A DNA stretch of 64,000 nucleotides from Micromonospora sp. NBRC 110009 (GTDB lineage: Bacteria > Actinomycetota > Actinomycetes > Mycobacteriales > Micromonosporaceae): NCBI RefSeq assembly GCF_030518795.1, contig NZ_CP130427.1:2356001-2420000 (forward strand). The letters run 5' to 3'. The position numbers and the translations under genes were made by a program. The notes under the pieces were generated by a model. It was not told where the DNA came from and made no database searches. It saw nothing but the letters and a program-made list of their open reading frames with translations. Position 1 is the first letter of the stretch, and every line of letters starts with the position of its first letter. Positions 27,567 to 36,100 of this stretch are shown in pieces.

Positions 27567-28046
27567 ATGCGTTGGACCGTGCTCGACTCGCCGATCGGGG
27601 AGTTCTCCGTCGCCACGGACGGCGAGGCCGTCCGTGCGGCGCACTTCGGCCGGGTGGAGTCGGCCACCGAGCAGCCCGGCGACGCGGTGGCCGGCCGGGC
27701 GCTGGCCGAGCTGCGTGCCTACTTCGCCGGGGAGCTGACCGAGTTCACCGTGCCGGTCGGGGTGACGCGCGGGTCGGAGTTCGAGCGCGCGGTGTGGCGG
27801 GAGATGACCCGCATCCCCTACGGCGAGACGCTCACCTACGGCGAGGTGGCGAAGGCGGTCGGTGACCCGGGGGCGGCCCGGGCGGTCGGGGTGGCCTGCA
27901 ACCGCAACCCGGTGCCGGTGATCGTGCCCTGCCACCGGATCGTCGGGGCGGGCGGCAAGCTGGTCGGCTTCGGCGGCGGGCTGCCGCGGAAGGTGACGCT
28001 GCTGGAACTCGAAGCGGCGGTGGCGCTCCAGCGCGCCTGGTCCTGA
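27567..28046 (+). CDS. Methylated-DNA--[protein]-cysteine S-methyltransferase
   Basis: A suicide DNA repair enzyme that moves alkyl groups from O6-alkylguanine to its own cysteine. 159 residues with an N-terminal ribonuclease-like domain and the C-terminal domain. The active-site motif is VPVIVPCHRIVGAGGKLVGF (acceptor Cys in PCHR near residue 118), with the Arg-finger region YGEVAKAVGDPGAARAVG before it. Length and motifs fit Ogt. An ATG at 27558 would add three residues. Confidence 0.95.
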   Translation: MRWTVLDSPIGEFSVATDGEAVRAAHFGRVESATEQPGDAVAGRALAELRAYFAGELTEFTVPVGVTRGSEFERAVWREMTRIPYGETLTYGEVAKAVGDPGAARAVGVACNRNPVPVIVPCHRIVGAGGKLVGFGGGLPRKVTLLELEAAVALQRAWS

Positions 28047-28057
28047 CGTAGGCCGAC

Positions 28058-28093
28058 GAAAGAGGCCGGGTCCGCACGGACCCGGCCTCTTTC
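28058..28093. terminator. Bidirectional hairpin terminator
   Basis: A perfect 17-base stem (28058-28074 with 28077-28093) separates the converging alkyltransferase and inositol-phosphate synthase genes. A-rich and T-rich ends give a usable terminator in both directions. Outer arms ACGTAGG/CCTACGT extend it. Confidence 0.88.
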
Positions 28094-28108
28094 CTACGTG
28101 TCAGCGCG

Positions 28109-29188
28109 TCAGCGCTCGACCTCGCCCTTGATGAACGCCTCGACGGCGGCGTGCGCGTCGTGGTCGGCGTACTGCTTCGGCGGGGACTTCATGAAGTACG
28201 AGGAGGCGGAGAGGATCGGGCCACCGATCTTCCGGTCCAGTGCGATCTTCGCGGCCCGGACGGCGTCGATGATGACACCGGCCGAGTTCGGCGAGTCCCA
28301 CACCTCGAGCTTGAGCTCGGCGTTGAGCGGGGTGTCACCGAAGGAACGGCCCTCCAGGCGGATGTACGCCCACTTGCGGTCGTCGAGCCACGGCACGTGG
28401 TCGGACGGCCCGATGTGCACGTCGCTCTTCTGCATCTCGTGCGGGATCTGGGAGGTCACCGACTGGGTCTTCGAGATCTTCTTGGAGACCAGGCGGTTGC
28501 GCTCCAGCATGTTCATGAAGTCCATGTTGCCGCCGAAGTTGAGCTGGTACGTGCGCAGCAGCTCGACCCCGCGGTCCTCGAAGAGCTTCGCCAGGGCGCG
28601 GTGCACGATGGTGGCGCCCACCTGGCTCTTGATGTCGTCACCGACGATCGGCAGGCCCGCGTCCTCGAACTTCTTCGCCCACTCCGGGTCGGAGGCGATG
28701 AAGACCGGCAGGGCGTTCACGAACGCGCAGCCGGCGTCGATCGCGGCCTGGGCGTAGAACTTGTCGGCCTGCTCGGAGCCGACCGGCAGGTAGGAGACGA
28801 CCACGTCGACCTGCGCGTCGCGCAGCGCCTGCGCCACGTCGACCGGCTCCGAGTCCGACTCTTCGATGATCTCGCGGTAGTACTGGCCGAGACCGTCGAA
28901 GGTCGGGCCGCGCTGCACGGTGACGCCGGTCGGCGGCACGTCGCACAGCTTGATGGTGTTGTTCTCGCTGGCCACGATGGCCTCGGCGAGGTCCATGCCC
29001 ACCTTCTTGGCGTCCACGTCGAACGCCGCGACGAACTTCACGTCCGAGACGTGGTAGTCGCCGAAGGTGACGTGCATGAGACCCGGGACGCGGTCGTTCG
29101 GGTCGGCGTTCCGGTAGTACTCCACGCCCTGCACGAGGGACGAGGCGCAGTTACCCACACCGACGATGGCGACGCGGACGGAGCCCAT
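28109..29188 (-). CDS. ino1: Myo-inositol-1-phosphate synthase
   Basis: Converts glucose-6-phosphate to inositol-1-phosphate with NAD+, the first step to phosphatidylinositol and mycothiol in actinobacteria. About 359 residues, the usual bacterial size. Motifs: NAD-binding [20 protein letters not shown] at the N-terminus, [40 protein letters not shown] and [20 protein letters not shown]. The ATG at 29188 has a GGAGG site; an upstream in-frame ATG adds nine residues. It is 23 bases downstream of the PadR gene, so both share the palindrome-controlled promoter, as in M. tuberculosis Rv0046c-Rv0047c. Confidence 0.96.
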   Translation of the reverse strand: MGSVRVAIVGVGNCASSLVQGVEYYRNADPNDRVPGLMHVTFGDYHVSDVKFVAAFDVDAKKVGMDLAEAIVASENNTIKLCDVPPTGVTVQRGPTFDGLGQYYREIIEESDSEPVDVAQALRDAQVDVVVSYLPVGSEQADKFYAQAAIDAGCAFVNALPVFIASDPEWAKKFEDAGLPIVGDDIKSQVGATIVHRALAKLFEDRGVELLRTYQLNFGGNMDFMNMLERNRLVSKKISKTQSVTSQIPHEMQKSDVHIGPSDHVPWLDDRKWAYIRLEGRSFGDTPLNAELKLEVWDSPNSAGVIIDAVRAAKIALDRKIGGPILSASSYFMKSPPKQYADHDAHAAVEAFIKGEVER

Positions 29189-29211
29189 AGCGTCTGCCTC
29201 CTTCTTCTTCA

Positions 29212-29850
29212 TCACGGCCGCTCTTTCCTGGACTCTCCAGGCGGGGGCGGGCTGTCGTTATCTCGTCGGCCGCCGGCCGTCCCGGGTTCCGGGACCGTCG
29301 GGGCTCGGCCGGAGCGCTCGTTGGCGATGAGCTCCTCCAGCCAGCGGACCTCGCGCTCACAGGCGTCGAGCCCGTGGCGTTGCAGTTCCAGCGTGTACGC
29401 GTCGAGCCGCTCGGCTGCCCGGCCGAGCACATCACGAAGGCCTTCGCGACGTTCCTCGATCTTCCGACGGCGACCTTCCAGGATCCGGAGCCGGGTGGCC
29501 TGGTCGGTCCGGGCGAAGAACGCGAAGTGCACTCCGAAGCCCGTGTCGTCGTACGTCTCGGGCCCAGCCTGCGCTATGAGCTGGGCGAAGCGTTCCTTGC
29601 CCTCCGCGGTAATGGTGTAGACCACGCGACCGCGTCGGCTCGTCAGGGCGGGAACCTCCTCGGCGGTCGCGGGTGTCTCGGCGGCTTCGGTGATCCATCC
29701 CGCCGCCTGCAGCCGGCGCAGGGTCGGGTAGAGCGAGCCGTAGCTGATCGCCGCCCGGATCGCGCCGAGCTTGGCGGTCAACTCCTTGCGCAGCTCGTAG
29801 CCGTGCATCGGAGCCTCCTGCAGGAGGCCGAGGATGGCGAACTCGAGCAC
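29212..29850 (-). CDS. PadR-family transcriptional regulator
   Basis: 212 residues. An N-terminal winged helix, [20 protein letters not shown] (about 1-20) and [20 protein letters not shown] (about 36-55), is followed by a C-terminal coiled-coil dimerisation domain with [20 protein letters not shown]. The charged Pro-rich tail is probably disordered. The GTG at 29850 follows AAGAAGGGG. It lies directly upstream of ino1. A large palindrome 42 bases upstream of the start is the likely operator for autoregulation, which would also control ino1. Confidence 0.9.
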   Translation of the reverse strand: MLEFAILGLLQEAPMHGYELRKELTAKLGAIRAAISYGSLYPTLRRLQAAGWITEAAETPATAEEVPALTSRRGRVVYTITAEGKERFAQLIAQAGPETYDDTGFGVHFAFFARTDQATRLRILEGRRRKIEERREGLRDVLGRAAERLDAYTLELQRHGLDACEREVRWLEELIANERSGRAPTVPEPGTAGGRRDNDSPPPPGESRKERP

Positions 29851-29891
29851 GGGCCACCCCTTCTTACCCCCGGCGCGGAGCCGTAACCGCC

Positions 29892-29916
29892 GCGATGTAT
29901 CGGACCGATACATCGC
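29892..29916. promoter_or_regulatory. PadR operator palindrome
   Basis: A perfect inverted repeat with 12-base arms around a single central A; the core reads ATGTATCGG-A-CCGATACAT. It carries the ATGT/ACAT ends typical of PadR operators and lies upstream of the PadR gene and ino1. Confidence 0.75.
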
Positions 29917-30011
29917 ACGTTAGCGGAGACCGATGATCAGGGCAAACCCCCGGTTTCGAGAAGGTGTCATCACGGATCGTGACGGTGGTCGCCTCGTCCC
30001 GCCGGACCGCG

Positions 30012-30017
30012 TACCCT
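30012..30017 (+). promoter_or_regulatory. -10 element of a leaderless promoter (DUF5318 gene)
   Basis: TACCCT is separated by seven bases from the ATG at 30025. Confidence 0.55.
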
Positions 30018-30024
30018 TTGCCGC

Positions 30025-30489
30025 ATGCGTACGCAGCGCCAGGTCGTCGACTACTCGCTCCAGAAGCGAGCGGTGCTGCGTGAGCTCCTCGCCGGCCGGA
30101 CCGGTACGTACGACGTCTGCGACGCCTCGCCGTACCTGAAGAACGCCGCTCGCTTCCATGGCGAGCCGACCGAGGAACGCTGCCCGATCTGTCGCAGCGA
30201 GAACCTCATCCACGTCCACTACATTTACGGAGACGAACTCAAGCAGTCCGCCGGCCAGGCGCGTACCCGGGCCGAGTTGCCCGTCCTGGCGATGACGCTG
30301 CGTGAGTTCCAGGTCTTCGTGGTGGAGGTGTGCCCCGGGTGTGCCTGGAACCATCTCGTCGAGCAGTACCTGCTCGGCCGGGACGGGCTGGCCGGCGGCG
30401 CGGAGGACGGGTCGGAGCAGGAGGCGGTGAGCGGCTCGTCCGCGCCGGCAGGTTCGACCCCTCGTCGAAGGCGAGAGGCGCAACGGTGA
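30025..30489 (+). CDS. DUF5318 family protein
   Basis: 154 residues of unknown function. The sequence has a zinc-ribbon-like arrangement: CPICRSENLIHVHYIYG (about 53-69) and VEVCPGCAWNHLVEQYLLG (about 100-118), plus a conserved DVCDASPYLKNAARFHGE segment. It is conserved between the PadR/ino1 genes and the PonA-type penicillin-binding protein in actinobacteria (M. tuberculosis Rv0049 position). The C-terminal 35 residues are Ser/Arg-rich and variable. It is transcribed with or just before the penicillin-binding protein gene, 194 bases upstream. Confidence 0.82.
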   Translation: MRTQRQVVDYSLQKRAVLRELLAGRTGTYDVCDASPYLKNAARFHGEPTEERCPICRSENLIHVHYIYGDELKQSAGQARTRAELPVLAMTLREFQVFVVEVCPGCAWNHLVEQYLLGRDGLAGGAEDGSEQEAVSGSSAPAGSTPRRRREAQR

Positions 30490-30683
30490 ATTCGGCTGTC
30501 CCGGTCGGCCCCCGCTCCTCCGGCGGGTGGCATACCCGACAGCTGCCAAGTCTGATTGGTCCGATTAGCTCGGATTTGACGGCTGCGCCCCGGCACGCCC
30601 AGGGTGTAGCGTCTCGTGTTCCATCTCACGGCAACCCGGTGGCGGCGCGACCGCGCCCCACCGCGACCGGCAGGGTGTGAGGA

Positions 30684-33494
30684 ATGAACTACGGCGATCC
30701 CAGTTCTTCGCGTGGGCGGGCCCAGATCCCGGGCCCGAACGGTGACCCCGGTTCCGGAGGGAGCCCGCGCGGGAACGGTTGGTCATCCGGGTCGGAGCAC
30801 GGTGCCTCGGCCCGCGCCTCCGCGACGCCGCGTGGCGGATCGGGCGGGCGCGCCTCCGTCGGCGGTTCCGCCCCGGCACCGCACGGCGCCGCCGGCTCCG
30901 CCTCGGTCGGTCGAGCCGGCCCGGGCCGCGCCTCGGTGCCCGTCTCGCCGGCCCCCGGTGGCGCCTCCGGCCGAGCCGGTGCCGGCCGCGCCTCGGTTCC
31001 GGTCTCCCCGGCAGGTCCCGCCGGGCGCGCATCGGTCGGTGCGGCCAGCGTGGGTACGGCTGGCCGGGCGAGCGTCGGCTCGGCGGCCGTCGGCGGCCGG
31101 GCCACGGTGGCCCGTGCCGGTGTCCCCGGCATGGCGGGCGGCGGTCCGGGTGGCCCCGGTGGCCCGAGCGGCCCGGGCCGGGGTGGTCGCGGCGGTCGCG
31201 GTGACGACCCGAACGCGGCGGCCCGCGCGAAGAAGCGCCGCCGGATCAACATCCTGATCGCCGGCTTCGCGGTCTTCATCATGCTCGCCGGCATCGGCGT
31301 GGTCGGCTTCACCTGGTACTCGACCAACGTCATCCTCCCCGAGGACACCATCCCGCCGCTGTCGACCACCATCTACGACAACACCGGCAAGGTCGCCATC
31401 GCCAAGATCGGCGACCAGAACCGGCAGCTGGTCACCATCAACCAGATCCCGGAGTGGGTCCAGCACGCGGTGGCCGCCGCCGAGGACCGCAACTTCTACC
31501 GGCACTCCGGGGTGGACTACAAGGGCATCGTCCGGGCCGCCTGGAACAACTTCACCGGCGGCGACAAGCAGGGTGCCTCGACCATCACCCAGCAGTACGC
31601 CCGCAACGCTTTCGACAACCTCAACCAGGACACGTACGGGCGCAAGGTGAAGGAGGCGATCCTCGCCTCCAAGCTGAACGACAAGTACGACAAGCCGACG
31701 ATCATGCAGCACTACCTGAACGTCGTCTATTTCGGCCGCGGCGCGTACGGCATCCAGGCGGCGGCGCAGACCTACTTCAACAAGGACGTGTCCAAGCTGA
31801 CCGTGGCGGAGGCCGCGGTGCTCGCTGCGGTGATCAAGCAGCCCGAGCCGAGCGCGACGCACCGTGGCTACGACCCGGCAATCAACCCGGAGGCCGCGCT
31901 GGACCGGTGGAACTACGTCATCAACGGCATGATCGCCGAGAAGTGGCTGGATGCGCCCAACATGCCGACGCACCCCACCGAGTACCCGACGAAGACCCTC
32001 AAGAAGCCCACCAAGAACAACGGCGCGGACTTCGGCGTCAACACGCCGTACGGCAACGTGATCAACTACGTCTCGCAGGAAATGCGCGAGATGAACCTGT
32101 GCACGAGCGATGAGGCCGCGGCCACTCCGGAGAAGCCGCTCTGCTCGCAGGCGTTGAGCCGGGGCGGTTACCGGGTCACCACCACCATCGACACGAAGAC
32201 GCAGGAGGCGGCGCTCGACGCGGCCCAGCGGGCCAGGAAGGGCTCCGAGCTCTACAAGCAGCCGGGGAACCTGATGGCGGCTGTGGTGTCCATCGACCCC
32301 AGGAACGGTGAGGTACGCGCGTACTACGGCGGTGACAACGGCACCGGCACGGACTTTGCCGGCAAGAACGTCGATGGCGGTGTGGTCAGCGGTGGTCACT
32401 CCCCGGGTTCGAGCTTCAAGATCTATACCCTGGCAGCGGCGCTCGAGAATGACATCTCCATCAAGTCACGCTGGAAGGGCAAGTCGTTCAAGCCAGAGGG
32501 CTTCGATAATCCGATCAGCAACGCCGGCCACGACGCCTCCTGTGGCGACTCCTGCACCCTTGAGCAGTCGACACTGAAGTCACTCAACGTGCCGTTCTAC
32601 TACATCACCGAGCAGATCGGCCCGGACAAGGTGCTCGACATGGCCAAGAAGGCCGGTGTCACGATGATGTGGGGCGACAACCCGGTGAAGGAATACGACC
32701 TCACCAAGGCCGACCCGAAGAAGCTGGCGCCAGCGCCCTTCTACCACGTGCTCGGCTACGGCCAGTACCCGATCACCGTGCTGGACCACGCCAATGGCGT
32801 CGCCACCTTCGCCAACCGTGGTGTCTACAACAAGGCGCACTTCGTCAAGAAGGTGCAGAAGCAGGACCCGAAAACGGGCAAGTGGGTGACGGTCGGCGGT
32901 GCCACGCTGAAGCCGCAGCAGCGGATCAGGAAGGACGTCGTCGCGGACGTCACCTCGGTGCTGGAAAAGTACCCGGCCGCCGTCAACCGTCGGCTCGACG
33001 ACGGCCGCAAGGCCGCCGAGAAGACCGGTACCTGGGAGCTCGGCGACCCGAAGCAGCCCTTGGCCAACGGTGACGCCTGGATGATCGGCTACACGCCGCA
33101 GCTCGCCACCGCCGTCTGGGTCGGCAACAAGGATAATCGCAAGGCGATCAAGGACAAGAACGGCAACAACATCAGCGGCGCCAGCATGCCGGGCGCCATC
33201 TTCCAGCGCTTCATGAACGAGGCTCTCAAGGGCCAGGAGAAGATGGACTTCCCGGACGCTGCGCACGTCGGCAAGGACGACACCGGCAACGGTGAGATGC
33301 CGCAGCCCGAGCCGACGTTCCCGCCGCAGCAGCCGGGCTGCGACCCGCTCGGCCTGTTCTGCCCGGGCGGCGGTAACAACGGCGGCAACACCGGACCGGG
33401 CACCCCGACCGACCCCCGTGGGCCGGGCGGCGGCGGCAACGGCGGCACCGGTGGGGGCATCCTGCCCAGCGAGCCACCACGCCAGACGTACTGA
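30684..33494 (+). CDS. ponA: Bifunctional penicillin-binding protein (PonA type, transglycosylase/transpeptidase)
   Basis: 936 residues. The cytoplasmic N-terminal 170 residues are Gly/Ala/Ser/Arg-rich with repeated GRASV motifs. A membrane anchor follows (about 186-208, ILIAGFAVFIMLAG). The GT51 transglycosylase has AAEDRNFYRHSGVDYKG (Glu267) and QGASTITQQYARNAF. The transpeptidase has SPGSSFK (Ser577), SLN (633-635) and KTG (780-782). A Pro/Gly-rich extracellular tail ends the protein. It polymerises and crosslinks peptidoglycan. The order matches PonA1 (Rv0050). The ATG has GAGGA unusually close upstream, so the exact start is less certain. Confidence 0.96.
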   Translation: MNYGDPSSSRGRAQIPGPNGDPGSGGSPRGNGWSSGSEHGASARASATPRGGSGGRASVGGSAPAPHGAAGSASVGRAGPGRASVPVSPAPGGASGRAGAGRASVPVSPAGPAGRASVGAASVGTAGRASVGSAAVGGRATVARAGVPGMAGGGPGGPGGPSGPGRGGRGGRGDDPNAAARAKKRRRINILIAGFAVFIMLAGIGVVGFTWYSTNVILPEDTIPPLSTTIYDNTGKVAIAKIGDQNRQLVTINQIPEWVQHAVAAAEDRNFYRHSGVDYKGIVRAAWNNFTGGDKQGASTITQQYARNAFDNLNQDTYGRKVKEAILASKLNDKYDKPTIMQHYLNVVYFGRGAYGIQAAAQTYFNKDVSKLTVAEAAVLAAVIKQPEPSATHRGYDPAINPEAALDRWNYVINGMIAEKWLDAPNMPTHPTEYPTKTLKKPTKNNGADFGVNTPYGNVINYVSQEMREMNLCTSDEAAATPEKPLCSQALSRGGYRVTTTIDTKTQEAALDAAQRARKGSELYKQPGNLMAAVVSIDPRNGEVRAYYGGDNGTGTDFAGKNVDGGVVSGGHSPGSSFKIYTLAAALENDISIKSRWKGKSFKPEGFDNPISNAGHDASCGDSCTLEQSTLKSLNVPFYYITEQIGPDKVLDMAKKAGVTMMWGDNPVKEYDLTKADPKKLAPAPFYHVLGYGQYPITVLDHANGVATFANRGVYNKAHFVKKVQKQDPKTGKWVTVGGATLKPQQRIRKDVVADVTSVLEKYPAAVNRRLDDGRKAAEKTGTWELGDPKQPLANGDAWMIGYTPQLATAVWVGNKDNRKAIKDKNGNNISGASMPGAIFQRFMNEALKGQEKMDFPDAAHVGKDDTGNGEMPQPEPTFPPQQPGCDPLGLFCPGGGNNGGNTGPGTPTDPRGPGGGGNGGTGGGILPSEPPRQTY

Positions 33495-33505
33495 CGGCAG
33501 CGCCG

Positions 33506-33542
33506 GACGGCGGCGGTCGGGCCCCTTGGCCCGGCCGCCGTC
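33506..33542 (+). terminator. Hairpin terminator after ponA
   Basis: A 15-base stem (33506-33523 with 33528-33542) with a three-base bulge and a four-base loop starts 12 bases after the ponA stop. Confidence 0.6.
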
Positions 33543-33614
33543 GCCGTTTCCGGGTACCGGAATCTCCCGCCGGGACAGGACGGGGAGGCCCGACGTACGG
33601 CAGGATGCCTCTCC

Positions 33615-35138
33615 ATGAGCACCCAGTCGACCGGGACCACCGACCACCCGTCCCGCTCGGACGGCTTCGTCCGCGGGGCCTCCGAGTTGATCGGCGGTCC
33701 GCTGGGCGACCACGCGGTCGCCCTGGATCGGCCGGCCGGCCGCGAGGGCCGGTTCTGGACCGCCGCGCGGATCGTGCTGGCCCTGGCCTGCCTGACGCTC
33801 GCCCTGCACTGGGTGCAGAAGTCGCCCTGCCAGGACGGCGCCTGGCAGAACAACACGCAGTACACGCGGATGTGCTACACCGACGTGCTGGCGCTCTACT
33901 ACGCCGAGGGACTCAACAAGGGCAAGGTGCCCTACGCCGACCACCCGGTGGAGTACCCGGTGCTGACCGGCTACTTCATGGGGGCGCTCGGGCTGCCGGT
34001 GCACGCCCTCGGCGCGGACGACCCGAGCATCAACCAGGGGCAGTGGTTCTACAACCTCAACGCCCTGGTGCTCAGCGCGCTCGGCGTGGCCACCGTGGCG
34101 GTGATCCTCGCCCTGCGCCGACGGCGACCGTGGGACGCGGCGCTCTTCGCGCTCTCCCCCGCGCTGCTGCTCACCGCCACCGTCAACTGGGACCTGCTCG
34201 CCGTCGGGCTGGCCACGCTGGGGCTCCTGGCCTGGGCGCGGACCAGAGCCGACCTGACCGGTGCCGTGCTGGCCGCCCTGGCCGGGGTGCTGATCGGACT
34301 CGGCGGCGCGGCGAAGCTGTGGCCGCTGTTCCTCCTCGGGCCGATCCTGGTGCTCGCGATCCGCGCCGGCCGGGTCTGGGCCGCCCTGCTCTCCATCATC
34401 ACGGCCGCGGCGACGGTGGTGCTGGTGAACCTGCCGGTGGCGATTCCCTACTGGCAGAGCTGGTACCGCTTCTTCGACCTGAACACCACCCGCCCCATCG
34501 ACTGGGGCACCCTCTGGTACATCGGCCGGTACCTGGACGGCAAGATCAGCCCGTCGAGCCCCGGTGACCTCGGGCCCTTCGAATGGCTGAACGCCAACAT
34601 CCCCACCCTGAACTGGGTGTCGTACCTCCTCTTCGGACTGGCGTGCCTCGGGGTGGCCGCGCTGGCGCTGTTCGCGCCGCGCCGGCCCCGGCTCGCGCAG
34701 CTCGCCTTCCTGGTGGTCGCCGCCTTCCTGATCTTCAGCAAGGTGTGGTCCCAGCAGTTCGTGCTCTGGCTGCTCCCGCTGGCCGTCCTCGCCCGGCCGC
34801 GGTGGGGCGCGTTCCTGGCCTGGCAGATCGCCGAGGTCTGCTACTTCGCCGCCTTCTACGGCGAGCTGCTCGGCACGGCCACCAGCCGGCCGGTGTTCCC
34901 CGAGGGCGTCTTCGTGCTGGCCGCCAGCCTCCGGCTGATCACGGTGGCGGTGCTCTGCGGCTTCGTGATCCGGGACATCCTGCACCCCGAGCGGGACGCG
35001 GTCCGCACCACCTATTCCGACGACCCGGACGGCGGCGTCCTCGACGGTGCCGAGGACGTGGCGTGGCACCCTCGCCGGCGCCACGGCCGTTTCGGCAGCC
35101 CGGCTGGTCCGGACGAAGTGCCGATGATGAGCAGGTGA
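33615..35138 (+). CDS. Polytopic membrane glycosyltransferase-like protein (GT87/DUF2029)
   Basis: 507 residues with about ten membrane segments between 50 and 455. Conserved polar loops are YYAEGLNKGKVPYADHPVEY (about 95-114), which carries the acidic region typical of GT-C lipid-linked sugar transferases, and a later KVWSQQFVLWLLPL. It is the counterpart of M. tuberculosis Rv0051, next to ponA1. A mannosyl- or arabinosyltransferase role using polyprenyl-phosphate sugars is likely but the substrate is unknown. The N-terminal 45 and C-terminal 50 residues are hydrophilic. Confidence 0.82.
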   Translation: MSTQSTGTTDHPSRSDGFVRGASELIGGPLGDHAVALDRPAGREGRFWTAARIVLALACLTLALHWVQKSPCQDGAWQNNTQYTRMCYTDVLALYYAEGLNKGKVPYADHPVEYPVLTGYFMGALGLPVHALGADDPSINQGQWFYNLNALVLSALGVATVAVILALRRRRPWDAALFALSPALLLTATVNWDLLAVGLATLGLLAWARTRADLTGAVLAALAGVLIGLGGAAKLWPLFLLGPILVLAIRAGRVWAALLSIITAAATVVLVNLPVAIPYWQSWYRFFDLNTTRPIDWGTLWYIGRYLDGKISPSSPGDLGPFEWLNANIPTLNWVSYLLFGLACLGVAALALFAPRRPRLAQLAFLVVAAFLIFSKVWSQQFVLWLLPLAVLARPRWGAFLAWQIAEVCYFAAFYGELLGTATSRPVFPEGVFVLAASLRLITVAVLCGFVIRDILHPERDAVRTTYSDDPDGGVLDGAEDVAWHPRRRHGRFGSPAGPDEVPMMSR

Positions 35139-35201
35139 TGATACTTCGATGACTTCCTACAGCAGGCTACCGGCATCCCCTTGAGCTAGCCGGAGGTTGT
35201 A

Positions 35202-35735
35202 ATGCTGAAGAAAAGACTCGTCGAACTCGGTGCGGCGCTGGCGTTGTGCCTCTCCGCCGCCGTCGCCGCCCCGCAAGCCGCGTCGGCGGCCCCGGCGCCC
35301 ACGGCGACCGGTTCCGCCACCACGATCCGCGCAGCGGATCTGGATCCGGCGAAGGCCACCATGATTGCGGCGAGCACGCTGGCCACGTCCGGCTGCGGGT
35401 CGTCCTGTGATGGCAGGAACCCCGCCACCTACAAGATCTACTACAACGGCTCCGACTACTACACCTGCGCTGAGGACGCCATCACCGCGGCGCAGAACAC
35501 GAGTGGCATCAACCTGGAGCTGCGATACAGCCCACGTTGCCGTACCGCCTGGGCCCGGGTCAGCTCCGACTTCTACTACCCGACGGTCCGGAGCTACTAC
35601 TCCGACGGACGGGTCCGAACCTCGTACAGCGGCTTCGCGGGCTCCTATTACACAATGATGGTCAACGACGCGGGCCTGCTGGCCCGCGCGGAGGCGACCG
35701 CCGGTTCTGGGACGTGGTACACCTCCAAGTACTGA
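35202..35735 (+). CDS. Secreted DUF2690-like protein
   Basis: 177 residues. A signal peptide (about 1-30, positive MLKKR then ALALCLSAAVAA and ASA cleavage) precedes a small cysteine-containing domain. Visible are SGCGSSCDGRNPATYKI, a central YYTCAEDAITAAQ and LELRYSPRCRTAWARVSSD, matching the four-cysteine, RYSxxCxxxWAR pattern of DUF2690. The remainder is Tyr/Ser-rich. Function is unknown. It has a GGAGG site and is followed by a small hairpin. A second protein of the same type lies at 40290-40904. Confidence 0.72.
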   Translation: MLKKRLVELGAALALCLSAAVAAPQAASAAPAPTATGSATTIRAADLDPAKATMIAASTLATSGCGSSCDGRNPATYKIYYNGSDYYTCAEDAITAAQNTSGINLELRYSPRCRTAWARVSSDFYYPTVRSYYSDGRVRTSYSGFAGSYYTMMVNDAGLLARAEATAGSGTWYTSKY

Positions 35736-35755
35736 GCCCGGCGGCAGGGCCGGGC
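35736..35755 (+). terminator. Small hairpin after the DUF2690-like gene
   Basis: GCCCGGC (35736-35742) pairs with GCCGGGC (35749-35755) right after the stop codon. Confidence 0.5.
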
Positions 35756-35841
35756 ACACCGGCCTGCAGGGCAACACCGCGGAGTTGAGCGTTCTGGCCG
35801 GGGCAAGCGGATCGCCGTACCCGGCGTGGTGGAGTGAATGG

Positions 35842-35906
35842 CAACGGGACCTCTGGGAGATCGGGTTAGCTCTTCACGAGCTTTCCGTTCACCAGAGGTC
35901 CCGTTG
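35842..35906. terminator. Long inverted repeat with nested hairpin
   Basis: Perfect 15-base arms (35842-35856 and 35892-35906) enclose 35 bases that contain a second stem AGCTC/GAGCT. It begins five bases after the stop of the small reading frame at 35912-36100 and lies between converging genes, so a terminator is the simplest reading. Confidence 0.55.
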
Positions 35907-35911
35907 TCGAC

Positions 35912-36100
35912 TCAGTACCTACATTTCAATGCGTCGATGACGTGCTGGAGTAGACCAGAACCGTTGCAGCGCCCCGCAGACGCGGCAGACCTGCTGAGGC
36001 AGGGCCTGCCGACGGCGGTCGAGTCACTGGTTCGGCCGCCGCCGTCGTCGTCTCGGGTGTAGCCCCAATGGCGGACCCTGCCGCAGATGGCTTCGCTCAA
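35912..36100 (-). CDS. Possible 62-residue peptide coupled to the SARP gene
   Basis: This reading frame starts with TTG overlapping the SARP stop (TTGA) and ends five bases before a long inverted repeat. The product has an HWGYTRDDDGGG segment and four cysteines (residues 6, 34, 44, 59), ending LLQHVIDALKCRY. The third codon positions are GC-rich but less so than core genes, as in the SARP gene. No ribosome-binding site and no known family are evident. It might be noncoding 3' sequence. Confidence 0.25.
   Translation of the reverse strand: MSEAICGRVRHWGYTRDDDGGGRTSDSTAVGRPCLSRSAASAGRCNGSGLLQHVIDALKCRY

Noticed and set aside
35842..35906. Long inverted repeat as a miniature transposable element
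   Set aside because: No target duplication flanks it and no second copy was seen; a terminator between converging genes is simpler.
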